Positions 18,002 through 26,341 of a stretch of 64,000 nucleotides of DNA are shown one piece after another. The DNA is from CAVOAK01 sp965217615 (GTDB lineage Bacteria > Pseudomonadota > Alphaproteobacteria > UBA8366 > CAVOAK01): the NCBI GenBank assembly GCA_965217615.1, contig CBDCIT010000035.1, forward strand, positions 1 to 64,000, in the 5' to 3' direction. The notes below the pieces were generated by a model. That model ran no database searches, was not told the DNA's origin, and was given only the letters and a program-made list of their open reading frames with translations. A program made the translations under genes and the position numbers. Every line of letters starts with the position of its first letter. Position 1 is the stretch's first letter.

Positions 18002-18379
18002 TTATTCCACGACCATATCGCGACTTCCGAACTTGCTATCGAAGCGCCGTATGACTTCGAGAAGTTCTGTGGGCAGGCGCGACTTACCTTCCTGGCTGAT
18101 CGGTTGGGGTATGCCGTAGAGCACCTCGGCGATGCCCCCGGAAAAACAGGCCAACGTGTCTGCGTCGCCGCCCAAAGATACCGCATTGCGGATCGCATCC
18201 TCGAAATCCCTCGCGTCGAGCGCGCAGATAATTGCCGGGGGCACCGTGCCGAGGCTGGAGACGTCCAAGTCGTAGAGGGGTCTGATTGCGTCGACGGTGG
18301 TGTCGAGATCGTAGCCGAACCGATTGGCGATATGCTGCCGGATTTCAATCGCCGATTCGCCGGATAACGCCAGAAACAC
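18002..18379 (-). pseudogene. ADP-ribosylglycohydrolase, C-terminal fragment
   Basis: About 125 codons remain, reading VFLALSGESAIEIRQHIANRFGYDLD, then VPPAIICALDARDFEDAIRNAVSLGGDADTLACFSGGIAEVLYGIP. The SLGGDADT motif holds the metal-ligating Asp pair of the DraG/ADP-ribosylglycohydrolase family, which removes ADP-ribose from proteins or nucleic acid. The N-terminal half, which carries the other metal ligands, is missing. The frame runs into an IS21 end at 18380, and the few extra codons beyond it come from the IS. Confidence 0.85.
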
Positions 18380-18495
18380 TGTTGATCGGCGTGGAATATT
18401 GACCCCCTTGGTGGGGTAATCGGCGTCCAAAATTGACCCCCCTGGTTTTGTGCTCTTGAACACACCTTGTTGTTTGGACAGACGAGGTGGGGGAG

Positions 18496-20011
18496 ATGCT
18501 GGTTGTGGAGACGATTGCGCGGATCCGTCGGGATCATCTGGTGAAGGGCGTTCCGATCAAGAAGATCGCCCGGGATTTGAGGGTTTCGAAGAACACGGTG
18601 CGCAAGGTGGTACGGGGCGATGAGACCTCGTACAGCTACGCGCGCAAGATCCAGCCGCTGCCGAAGCTTGGGCCGTGGGTGGAGGAGTTGGAGCGCCGGC
18701 TTGAGGCCAACGAGAAGAAGCCGCGCCGGGACCGCTTTTCTCTGCTGCGGATTCATGAAGACCTTGCGGCTCTGGGCTATGGCGGCGGCTACGACGCGGT
18801 GCGCCGCTACGCCAGGACCTGGCGTCGGCGGTGGCGGCTGTTGTCGCCGTCGCAGGGTTTTGTGCCGCTGAGCTTCGATCCCGGCGAGGCCTACCAGTTC
18901 GACTGGAGCCACGAATACGCGCGCCTGTCGGGTGTGACGACCAAGGTGAAGGCAGCGCACATGCGGCTCTGCTACAGCCGCATGCAGCTGGTTCAGATCT
19001 TCCCGCGCGAGAGCCAGGAGATGGTGTTCGAGGCGCATGAGCGCGCCTTCCGTTTCTTCGGCGGGGTCTTGCCGGCGGGGCATCTACGACAACATGAAGA
19101 CGGCGGTGAGCATGGTCTTCGTGGGCAAGGAGCGCGCCTACAACCGGCGCTTTCTGGAGCTGTGCTCCCACCATCTGGTGGAGCCGGTGGCGTGCACTCC
19201 GGGTGCGGGCTGGGAGAAGGGCCAGGTCGAGAGGCAGGTGGGTGACGTCCGCGGCCGCCTGTTCGTGCCCATCCCGCGGGGCGGCTCCTACGCCGAGATC
19301 AACGCGTGGCTGATGGATCGGTGTATCGAGGACGCCAAGAAGCGGCCGCATCCGACGATCGAGGGCAAGACGGTGTGGCAGGTGTTCGAGGAGGAGCGGC
19401 CCTTCCTGATGGCCTATCGCGGCCCCTTCGACGGCTTCCACGCCACCGAGGTATCGGTCTCCAAGACCTGTCTGGTGCGCTTCGACAACAATCACTACAG
19501 CGTGGCGGCCCGCGCCGTCGGGCGGACGGTCGACGTGCGGGCCTATGCCGATCGTATTGTCATCCGCCAGGATGGCGAGACCGTTGCCGAACACCCCCGG
19601 AGCTTTGGACGCGGTGAGATCGCCTGCAATCCATGGCACTACGTGCCGATCCTGACACGGAAGCCCGGTGCGCTGAGGAATGGCGCGCCTTTCAAGGGTT
19701 GGCAACTGCCCGGCGCGCTGGGCCGCATACGGGCGCGGCTGACGGGTTGCAACGACGGTGACAGGCAGTTCGTGAGGATCCTCGCGGCGGTGCTGGAGGA
19801 CGGGCTGGAGGCGGTCGAGGCGGCCTGCGCCGAAGCGCTCGCCTGCGGCGCCTGCAGCGCTGATGTTGTGCTCAACATCCTCGCCCGGCAGTGCCAGCAG
19901 CAGCCGCCGCCGGCCATCCCAACGCCCGAGGGCCTGCAGCTTCGCCACCAGCCGGTGGCCGACTGCCGCCGCTACGACCGCCTGAGGGAGGCCGGTCATG
20001 GAGCGTCATGA
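18496..20011 (+). pseudogene. istA: IS21 transposase IstA, frameshifted
   Basis: Two overlapping frames make one IstA. The first, from ATG 18496, carries the HTH (IKKIARDLRVSKNTVRKVVRG) and the first half of the rve core (FDWSHEYARLSGVTTKVKAAHMRL). The second carries IYDNMKTAVSMVFVGKERAY, then GWEKGQVERQVGDVRGRLFVP and the C-terminal region. They join if the extra T in GGGGTCTTGCCGG near 19070 is removed (FFGGVCRRGIYDNMK). Unless this is a sequencing artefact, the gene is a 1-nt insertion pseudogene. Confidence 0.85.
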
Positions 20012-20771
20012 TGTGCTGGCGATGATGACGGCGCTGAAGCTTGCAGGCATGCGCGCCGCCTACGACGACATCCTCGCCGACGGGCTCAAGCGCCGTCATC
20101 CGGTGCAACAGATCATCGGTACGCTGCTGCAGACCGAGGTCGCCGACAAGCAGGCGCGCTCCATCAAGTACCAGATGACGTCCGCCAAGCTGCCGACGGC
20201 CAAGGAGCTGGCCGACTTCGACTTCGCCGCTTCCCCGGGCAATGAGCCCCTGATCCAGGAACTCGCCGGCGGCGACTTCCTGGAGAGCAAGCGCAACATC
20301 GTGCTGGTCGGCGGCACCGGCACCGGCAAGACCCATCTCGCCGTCGCCATCGCCCGCGCCTGTATCAGAAAGGGCGCCCGTGGCCGCTGCTACAACGTCG
20401 TCGACCTGGTCAACCACCTCGAGGCCGAACTCCGCTCCGGACGCCAAGGCCGTACCGCGGACCAACTCGTCCGACGCGACTTCGTCATCCTCGACGAACT
20501 CGGCTACCTGCCCTTCGCCCAGGCCGGCGGCCAGCTGCTGTTCCACCTGATGAGCCGGCTCTACGAGCGCACCTCGATCATCGTCACCACCAACCTCGCT
20601 TTCGGCGAATGGCCCTCCGTCTTCGGCGACCCCAAGATGACCACCGCGCTGCTCGACCGCCTGACCCACCATTGCGAGATCATCGAAACGAGAGCTGGCG
20701 CTTCAAGAACCGCTGCTGACCCGGCAGGCCGTGCCTGCGGCCCGCTTGCCCCGGTGGGTCAACAGGCTTGA
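19998..20771 (+). CDS. istB: IS21 helper ATPase IstB, altered C-terminus
   Basis: A DnaC/IstB-type AAA+ ATPase that helps IstA choose targets. Walker A is VGGTGTGKTHLAVAIA and Walker B is FVILDELGYLPF, followed by TSIIVTTNLAFGEWPSVFGD and LTHHCEIIET. After IIET the family normally continues to a short tail like (GN)ESWRFKNR. Here those codons (ESWRFKNRC, stop) exist but in another frame from about 20690. A small deletion, for example 7 nt between repeated AAC triplets, has replaced the tail by an unrelated 25-residue extension. The ATPase core is intact. Confidence 0.85.
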   Translation: MERHDVLAMMTALKLAGMRAAYDDILADGLKRRHPVQQIIGTLLQTEVADKQARSIKYQMTSAKLPTAKELADFDFAASPGNEPLIQELAGGDFLESKRNIVLVGGTGTGKTHLAVAIARACIRKGARGRCYNVVDLVNHLEAELRSGRQGRTADQLVRRDFVILDELGYLPFAQAGGQLLFHLMSRLYERTSIIVTTNLAFGEWPSVFGDPKMTTALLDRLTHHCEIIETRAGASRTAADPAGRACGPLAPVGQQA

Positions 20772-20786
20772 CGTATACGTCAAGCC
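20765..20786. repeat. Perfect 22-bp palindrome after istB
   Basis: GGCTTGACGTA followed immediately by its exact complement (20765-20786) forms a perfect palindrome just inside the istB extension. It could be a hairpin or a dimeric protein binding site. Nothing else identifies it. Confidence 0.6.
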
Positions 20787-20891
20787 CACGCGGCTTCGCT
20801 CCGCGCACCGCAAGGCACTACACGAAGCCGCTCGGGTCCCCCCTATTGACTACCGGGACAACCTCCGCCGTGCCACTCAGAGGGTCAATAT

Positions 20892-21740
20892 GGCGAGTTC
20901 AATCGGTCGTCGCAACACTCTGGCATAGGAGGTTGCTATGACGGTACGCAGACGGCGGTCGGATCGGTCTGGACGGAGCAAGTTGCATTCGCCAGGTCGA
21001 CCGGACTCGGCACGGCGTGAGGAGCTTGTTCGGTTCTGGGCAGCGATTGCGACGGGGCGTTCGAGCGAGGACGCGGCCCGAGATGCCGGTGTATCCCCTC
21101 CGGTAGGCTCGAGGTGGTTCCGGAGGTCGGGCGGCATGCCACCATCACATTTATCACAACCGGCCAAGCCGCTGTCAGGACGTTACCTGTCTTTCGAGGA
21201 ACGTGAGGAGATTGCTCTTCTGCGCGCCCAGGGAAGAGGCATACGTCATATTGCTTGCCGGCTGGAGCGAGCACCGTCGACGATCTCCCGCGAGGTGCGG
21301 CGCAACGCGGCGACCCGAAGCGGTGGCCTGGACTACCGAGCAACGACGGCGCAGTGGCATACTGATCGGTCCGCCAAAAGGCCGAAGCCAGCCAAGCTGG
21401 CAACGAATGAGGCGCTGCGGCGCTATGTGCAGGATCGGCTTGCGGGTCGGATCTCGGCACCGGATGGAACGGTGATCGAGGGGCCACGCGTCGTCTGGAA
21501 CGGTCGTCGGCATGGGCCGCGGCAGCACAGGCGATGGGCCAGGACCTGGAGTCCTGAGCAGATCGCGCACCGTCTTCGGATCGACTATCCTGGGGACGGG
21601 CCCGAGGATCAAGCGATGCGGATCAGTCATGAGGCGATCTATCAGGCGCTCTACGTACAGGGCCGCGGCGCACTCCGTCGTGAGCTGACCGCCTGCCTTC
21701 GCACGGGAAGGGCACTGCGCGTACCTCGGGCACGTAGCCG
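20892..21740. mobile_element. IS30-family element, 3' end lost
   Basis: The boundary with the IS21 element is placed after GGGTCAATAT at 20891. The transposase gene starts at 20938 after a good ribosome site (TAGGAGG). The element is cut at about 21740, where sequence switches without a break to the middle of the IS66-type transposase (match to 62831 onward). No right terminal repeat is present. Confidence 0.7.
20938..21740 (+). pseudogene. IS30-family transposase, C-terminally truncated
   Basis: About 267 native codons. They include the IS30 N-terminal HTH (YLSFEEREEIALLRAQGRGIRHIACRLERAPSTISREVRRN) and the segment RWARTWSPEQIAHRLRIDYP followed by ISHEAIYQALYVQGRGALRREL. The DDE catalytic region that should follow is replaced by out-of-frame IS66 sequence (REAIRRRPPRYGH), where the open frame ends. 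The enzyme is inactive. Confidence 0.85.
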
Positions 21741-22458
21741 CCGCCGGGAAGCTATTCGCCGAAGACCTCCTCGATACGGTCATCGTCTGCGACCGCTATA
21801 GCGCCTACAAGCGACTCGCTCGCCTTCGCGAGGGCAAGGTGACCCTTGCATTCTGTTGGTCACATATGCGCCGCGATTTTGTCGAGTGCGCGGCCGGCCA
21901 GATGAGACTGACGGACTGGTGCCAGGGATGGATCGAGCGGATCGCGTCGATCTACCGCCTGAACGAGGCGAGGCTGGCTCATTACGACCCCGGGATCGAG
22001 CGCCAGACGCCGGCGTTCGACGCGGCGCAGGGCGCGTTGAAGGAGGCGCTCGACGGCCTGTTCGCGCAGCCGAACTGGAGCTTGCCGGCCTGCCGGACCC
22101 GGCGCGCGAGGGCAAGGCGCTGCGTTCGCTGCTGAACCATCGCGAAGGGCTGAGCGTGTTCGTCGACCGCCCGCAGGTGCCTCTGGATAACAATCGCGCC
22201 GAAAGAGTTTTACAAGGTCCGGCCATAGGGCGACGGCTGTCGTTCGGTTCCGACAGCGAGGACGGCGCCAGGTTCACGGCGATCATGTACTCGGTGGTGG
22301 GCACGCTCTCGATGAATGGCATCGACATCCTGAGCTGGCTGGACGCGTGGCTCGCAGCGTGCGCGGAGAACGATCGTAAACCGCCGGGCGACCTGTCGTC
22401 GTGGCTGCCATGGTCGATGAGCGAGGAGCGCAGGCGCGAACTCATGGCGCCGGCGTGA
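21741..22458 (+). pseudogene. tnpC: IS66-type TnpC remnant, frameshifted
   Basis: It encodes the C-terminal part of TnpC: VIVCDRYSAYKRLARL, VTLAFCWSHMRRDFVECAAGQ, then PLDNNRAERVLQGPAIGRRLSF and the shared tail ending SEERRRELMAPA. Compared with copy 2, one G is missing between 22069 and 22070 (GCGCAGCCG against GCGCAGGCCG), which splits it into two frames. A few substitutions also occur (GQM for GQV). With no start, no N-terminus and a frameshift it cannot be active. Confidence 0.9.
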
Positions 22459-23336
22459 CCGGCGCGATCGGGTGCCGTTATTACGGCCGCGACTTCACCG
22501 CCGGGGAAATGGCGCTGCTGCGCGCGCTGATCGCCGGGCCGCCGCCGTTGAACCGCCATATGCTGTCGAAGGAGTTCTGCCGGCGCATCGGCTGGTTCAA
22601 GCCCGACGGCGGCCTCAAGGACATGATGGCCAGGGTCACCATGCTGGCCATGCACAGGGACGGCCTGATCGCCCTGCCGGCGCCGCAGGGACGGCAGAAC
22701 CGGCCCGGGCCGATCGTCTTCGGGCCGGACACCGAACCGCCGCTGTTCCCGGCCCCGACAACCCTCGACGAGATCCGTCCGCTCGACCTGCGCCCCGTCG
22801 TGCGCGGCACCCGGGAGAGCAAGCTCTGGAACGAGTTCGTCGCCCGCTACCACTATCTCGGATACAAGACCCTGGTCGGCGCCCAGATGCGCTATGCCGT
22901 CCATGACCGAAACGGCTGGCCACTCGCCATGCTCGGCTTCTCCACCGCCGCGTGGAAGCTTGCCCCGCGCGACACCTTCATCAGATGGACACGGCAACTG
23001 CGCGAGAAGAACCTTCCCTTCGTGGTCGACAACCCGAGGTTCCTGATCCTGCCCTGGATCAAGATCCCCAACCTGGGTTCGCACATCCTCGCCCTCATCC
23101 GCCAGCGCCTGCCCGACGACTGGACCGAGCGCTACAACACCACGCCCGTGCTCATCGAGACTTTCGTAGAGACCCCGCGATATACCGGCGCGGTCTACAG
23201 GGCATCGGGCTGGATCCATGTCGGCGCCACCCAGGGGCGCGGGCGCTACGACCGGGACAGGCAGTACGACAAGCCGAAAAAGGATGTCTGGCTCCGGCCC
23301 CTGCGACGGGACTGGAAACGCACCCTCAATCGCTAA
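22455..23336 (+). CDS. DruA-like DUF4338 protein encoded inside an IS66-type element
   Basis: A 293-aa protein starting with GTG at 22455, which overlaps the tnpC stop as GTGA. The N-terminal 95 residues contain a helical winged-helix-like region (FTAGEMALLRALIAGPPPLN). The DUF4338/DruA core follows: WNEFVARYHYLGYKTLVGAQ, PLAMLGFSTAAWKLAPRDTF, NPRFLILPWIKIPNLGSHIL, LIETFVETPRYTGAVYRASG and HVGATQGRGRYDR. DUF4338 is the domain of DruA in type I Druantia anti-phage systems, but stand-alone copies are widespread and their biochemical activity is not established. Here no druB-druE is present, and the gene ends 35 bp before the terminal repeat of the element. A role as passenger or accessory protein of the transposon is therefore more likely than a full defence system. 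Confidence 0.85.
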   Translation: MTGAIGCRYYGRDFTAGEMALLRALIAGPPPLNRHMLSKEFCRRIGWFKPDGGLKDMMARVTMLAMHRDGLIALPAPQGRQNRPGPIVFGPDTEPPLFPAPTTLDEIRPLDLRPVVRGTRESKLWNEFVARYHYLGYKTLVGAQMRYAVHDRNGWPLAMLGFSTAAWKLAPRDTFIRWTRQLREKNLPFVVDNPRFLILPWIKIPNLGSHILALIRQRLPDDWTERYNTTPVLIETFVETPRYTGAVYRASGWIHVGATQGRGRYDRDRQYDKPKKDVWLRPLRRDWKRTLNR

Positions 23337-23370
23337 GATCCACCGGGGCCGATAGAAACGTCCGCGCTGA

Positions 23371-23395
23371 TTCCACGGCCTGAACGAACACTTAC
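23371..23395. repeat. Right terminal inverted repeat of the IS66-druA element
   Basis: TTCCACGGCCTGAACG...CTTAC, 25 bp, is the exact reverse complement of bases 60784-60808 upstream of the other copy. It begins 35 bp after the druA-like stop. Confidence 0.92.
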
Positions 23396-23634
23396 CTCTA
23401 ACCCTCAGTGGCTAATCGCGAGCGAGGTGTCCAGCGCACTTAACCGCGCGCCCTGTTCCCGCGGGAGCATCCACCTGCCAGCGCAGACGACCTTGTTTCC
23501 CTTCGCTTGTTGCACTCCAGTACTGGCACTGTCCCGCTCTCAGGCCGCGGCCCGCGCCCATCGCCCATGATGTCAGGCTGCACACGCATGCACTGTTTTT
23601 CCTTCGTTTTGCACATATATATCCGGAATTCCCC
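23396..23634. other. Uncharacterised gap between IS66 end and glnS remnant
   Basis: No convincing gene was recognised in these 239 bp. A weak minus-strand frame (stop near 23412) contains short Arg/Gly-rich sequence without a family match that I know. The stretch near 23625 (GGAATTCCCCATG) resembles the left tip of the IS1380 element at about 24668 (GGGATTCCCCATG). It may be a scar of a lost IS1380-like copy. Confidence 0.4.
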
Positions 23635-23659
23635 ATGACTTGGTTATCGACGCCGGTGC

Positions 23660-23904
23660 GGAACTGTTCAGCCCCGAAGAGAATAATTCCGGATTCGCTG
23701 ACGGTGCTCGAAGATTGCCGGCTGGAGCCGGCGCTATCGCAGGCGCGGACCGGCGAGCCGGTGCAGTTCGAGCGGCTCGGCTACTTCTGTCGCGACCCCG
23801 ATTCGACGGCCGAGCGGCCCGTCTTCAACCGCACCCTCGCCCTCCGCGACACCTGGGCCCGGCTCCAGGCCAAGGTCGGCGGCAAGGCTCGGCTGGGGAC
23901 TTAG
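23660..23904 (+). pseudogene. glnS: Glutaminyl-tRNA synthetase, 3' remnant
   Basis: The frame ending at 23904 reads PDSLTVLEDCRLEPALSQAR, then VQFERLGYFCRDPDSTAERPVFNRTLALRDTWARLQ. This is the strongly conserved C-terminal end of GlnRS (anticodon-binding barrel). Only about 65-75 residues are recognisable of a protein of about 560. The sequence upstream changes to unrelated or rearranged DNA. It is a remnant left by the rearrangement at the IS mosaic. An intact glnS, or the Glu-tRNA(Gln) amidotransferase route, must exist elsewhere. It overlaps convergently with the next gene by 4 bp. Confidence 0.82.
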
Positions 23905-24623
23905 GGGTAGGCGCAGGCCTCCGCCGTTACCTCGACGAAGGCGCGGTCTCCGGACACGACGCTGAATCGATACTCGGTGCCGGCCCGGACCATCGCGTGA
24001 TGGAGTGGCAGGATACCCTCGACGTCCGTTCGTTCGCCGCCGATCCCGGTGAAACTCAGCGTGATCGGGTGGACGGGATCGAACCAGGCCTCGGGATTGC
24101 CCGCCTCGTCGGTGGCCGAGCGGCCTAGGGCGGTTACCGTGATCGTGTTCTCGGCGAAGCTCACCGAGTCGTTGGGGCCGTCGTAGATGGGTGTCTGTAC
24201 GACGAACCGCCGGGTCGCGGGCGTCTCCGCGCACTCGCGCTCGTTTCTCGCGGCGCCGATCACGAAGGCGAGCCGGGATTGCTCGACACCCGCGGCGAGC
24301 CGGTCGCGAACGGCGTCGAGCAGTTCCCTTGCCTCGGTCGGGGCGACATCGCGCTCGTAGCGGCGTTCGAGCTCGGCAATCCTCACGGCGTCGGCCTCGA
24401 CGGTGCCTTGCAGCCGGGCGTTCGTGATCTCCAGCTCGGCCACGGTCTCGAAGAGCCCCGCCACCTCCGCCTCAAATTCCGCTACGCTTCGTCCAGCCGA
24501 AATCGAGCCGTACCGCTCGGCTAGCAGACCAGCGGCGAAGCCCAGCGCCAGCACCACGAGCCAGCGAAACAGGCGGCGCCAGAAATGAGGTCGTTTCCTG
24601 TCTCGACTATATCCTAGCGACAT
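23901..24623 (-). CDS. Membrane-anchored coiled-coil protein of unknown function
   Basis: A 240-aa protein with one N-terminal transmembrane helix (LFRWLVVLALGFAAGLLAERYG, about residues 18-39) after a positively charged start, so the rest is probably periplasmic. Residues 45-90 are a predicted coiled coil (AEFEAEVAGLFETVAELEIT and following). The C-terminal half looks beta-rich (FVVQTPIYDGPNDSVSF and VHPITLSFTGIGGERTDV) and ends AEACAYP. I do not recognise the family. The stop overlaps the glnS remnant. The start is only about 40 bp from an IS1380 end, so its promoter may have been replaced. Confidence 0.7.
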   Translation of the reverse strand: MSLGYSRDRKRPHFWRRLFRWLVVLALGFAAGLLAERYGSISAGRSVAEFEAEVAGLFETVAELEITNARLQGTVEADAVRIAELERRYERDVAPTEARELLDAVRDRLAAGVEQSRLAFVIGAARNERECAETPATRRFVVQTPIYDGPNDSVSFAENTITVTALGRSATDEAGNPEAWFDPVHPITLSFTGIGGERTDVEGILPLHHAMVRAGTEYRFSVVSGDRAFVEVTAEACAYP

Positions 24624-24665
24624 CGCTCGCTCTCCCTCTCCACGAGGGGCGCACGCTACATCTTA

Positions 24666-26320
24666 GCTGGGATTCCCCATGTTGGAACCGATCCACGCGG
24701 GAAAGCGTGCCAAAATCGTTCCGGATTGGCAAGCCGCTTGCTGCTGACGGTCGGCGTTGGCCACATGCGCGATAGAGGGGGCTGGGGCCCCTGGCGGCGT
24801 CCGATATTGGGTTCGACACGACATTCGGGACGCACCGGTCCCGTGATCGGCCAGCGGTGATCGGTCTGCCGACGGTCATGCCGGACTTGGATTCGGTCTG
24901 AGCCGGTCGATGCGGCGCAGGATGTCGGCGAATAGGTTACGAGGAATGACAACCTCGGCCATCTGGAACGTGACGTAGCGCCCGTGGCGCACGATCTTCG
25001 CTCTCCGATCTTGATGAGCTTCTCTCGCAGGCTGGTCAGTGACCACTGTTCCACGGCATCGGGCAACGCCAGGGTGCGCATGAAATTACCGAGGTTGTAG
25101 GCCAGCGCGTGAAGCTGCAGCCGGACGGCGTTGTGGTCGAACCTGCGGCACGACAGCCGGGTCCACTTGATGGCGTTCTTGCCTTCCTTGATGTGCTGTT
25201 CCGCCGTGCCGCGCTGATTGTAAAAGGCGACGACGCGCTCAGCACGGCGCGAGAGGTTGGTCACGATAAAGCCGACGCGCGGGTACAGTTCACCTGGATG
25301 CCACTCGACCTTGGCGACGACCAGACGGGGCTTCGTCCAAGTGGCAGCCCGATAGCTGAAGCTGGCGTAATACCGGCGCACGTCCTTGGGCGGTCTGCCG
25401 ACGGGGCGCTTGAGCAGATGGCCGATGCTGTCCTGGAGCACTCTGTTAGCCGGCAGGCGGATCGCGTACCTGAAGCCTTCGGCTTCGAGGAACTCGTAAA
25501 TCCCGGGCAATGCAAACGCAGCATCTCCTCGGAAGTAGCGCCGAAGCAGCCTGTCTCGATAACGAGCGACAACCGGCTCGAGCACGTCGCGCCATTCGTG
25601 GGCGCTGTGCACGTTGCCGGGGCGAAGCGCGCAGCGCTCCAGATCGCCGAACTGGTTGAACACGAACAGCGGATGATTGCAGGTGCAGCCGAAATGGCCG
25701 TTGTAGGCTGTGCCTTCCTGCTCGCCATGGGTCGGGCTAACGGAGCTGTCCATGTCGAGCACGATGATCTTCAGCCGGTTCCGTGCATGCACTCGGTCGA
25801 TCCAGACTCCCGGAAGAGCGGTGAGCGCAGCGAGGTTGTCGTCGATTGTCAGCAACTCAGTCTCGAACCGGCCCATCTGGCTGGTCGATGCGCCGCCGCG
25901 CTCGACAGCCTTGCCGCCGACGACCCACCGCATCGCGGGATCGCGCCCGAGCCGGTCGGCGTCGTTCACATCCTCGTATCCGGCGAGCCGTCCAAAGACG
26001 GATTGGCGAGGCAGACCGACGCCGCCGTGCCAACCGTTCTTGCCGGTCCTGCTGTCAGCCAGGACATCACTCGCCAGTACGGTCAGGCCCAGTGCATCGT
26101 CGAGTTCGCGGTAGGCGAGCAGGCCGGCGTCGGATGTGACCCGCGAACCGTGGAACTCCAGCTTCAGCCTTCGGTCGAAACAGGGCCGAAGTGGGCTGCG
26201 ATCCGATTCACCCTCCGGGTTCCGCATCCGAGCCACCTCCACCTGATATAAGCCGCTAATTCTTGAACCAGAATCAGATCAAGACCGCATCAGATGGATC
26301 AGTCACGTGGGAAATGCGGG
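24666..26320. mobile_element. IS1380-family element 1 (minus orientation)
   Basis: It is about 1.65 kb, the normal size for IS1380. The right tip is the GTGGGAAATGCGGG stretch ending at 26320. The left tip is less certain, near CTGGGATTCCCCATG at about 24666, a divergent form of the same repeat. It contains a frameshifted transposase. It abuts the second IS1380 element with about 9 bp between the tips. Confidence 0.75.
24876..26242 (-). pseudogene. IS1380-family transposase, frameshifted near its end
   Basis: It is collinear with the intact transposase of IS1380 element 2: RRLKLEFHGSRVTSDAGLLA, LDMDSSVSPTHGEQEGTAYN, RRYFRGDAAFALPGIYEFLE, FYNQRGTAEQHIKEGKNAIKW. Near 25003 two extra bases (GGAGAGCGAAG where GGAGCGAAG is expected) shift the frame after LREKLIKIG. 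In the restored frame the protein continues AKIVRHGRYVTFQMAEVVIP and stops at 24876. As given, the frame runs on to 24656 with an unrelated tail. The catalytic core lies before the shift. Confidence 0.88.
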
Positions 26321-26341
26321 ATATATAGACCCGCATTTCCC
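26309..26341. repeat. Inverted repeat at the junction of two IS1380 elements
   Basis: GGGAAATGCGGG (26309-26320), a 9-base spacer ATATATAGA, and the exact complement CCCGCATTTCCC (26330-26341). The arms are the facing tips of the two IS1380 copies. Confidence 0.85.

Larger units (their letters stand above)
18380..20891. mobile_element. IS21-family element, right tip missing
   Basis: The left end begins TGTTGATCGGCG at 18380, with repeated TGACCCCC-containing boxes (near 18400 and 18434). It carries istA and istB. The right side repeats a complementary box (GGGTCAATAT, 20882-20891), but the final bases expected from the left repeat are absent, and sequence of an IS30 element follows. It lies between a truncated ADP-ribosylglycohydrolase and other IS fragments. 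Both genes carry frameshifts, so it is probably dead. Confidence 0.82.
21741..23395. mobile_element. IS66-type element carrying druA-like gene, 3' part (copy 1)
   Basis: From 21741 the sequence matches 62834 onward of the second copy nearly base for base: the last third of tnpC, the druA-like gene, and then the right terminus. The terminus (23371-23395) is the exact complement of the left terminus of copy 2 (60784-60808) and ends in TTAC, as expected for IS66 ends beginning GTAA. The left two-thirds of this copy are missing, replaced by the IS30 fragment. The right end fixes the limit of the element beyond druA. Confidence 0.9.

Noticed and set aside
18557..19999. Long minus-strand open frame (480 codons) opposite istA
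   Set aside because: It is a GC-rich shadow of the real istA frames, with no recognisable motif and low-complexity Arg/Pro/Ala sequence.
21780..23219. Long minus-strand open frame (479 codons) opposite the IS66 and druA-like genes
   Set aside because: It is antisense to well-conserved coding sequence and has no family resemblance. It recurs in copy 2 only because the DNA is the same.
22455..23336. A complete Druantia defence system around the DruA-like gene
   Set aside because: No druB-druE genes or large DruE-type helicase occur near either copy. The gene is enclosed by transposon ends, so a stand-alone transposon gene is the better reading.
18380..23395. A genomic island with an integrase and attachment site
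   Set aside because: Only transposases and IS fragments are present. There is no integrase, no tRNA target and no flanking direct repeat.
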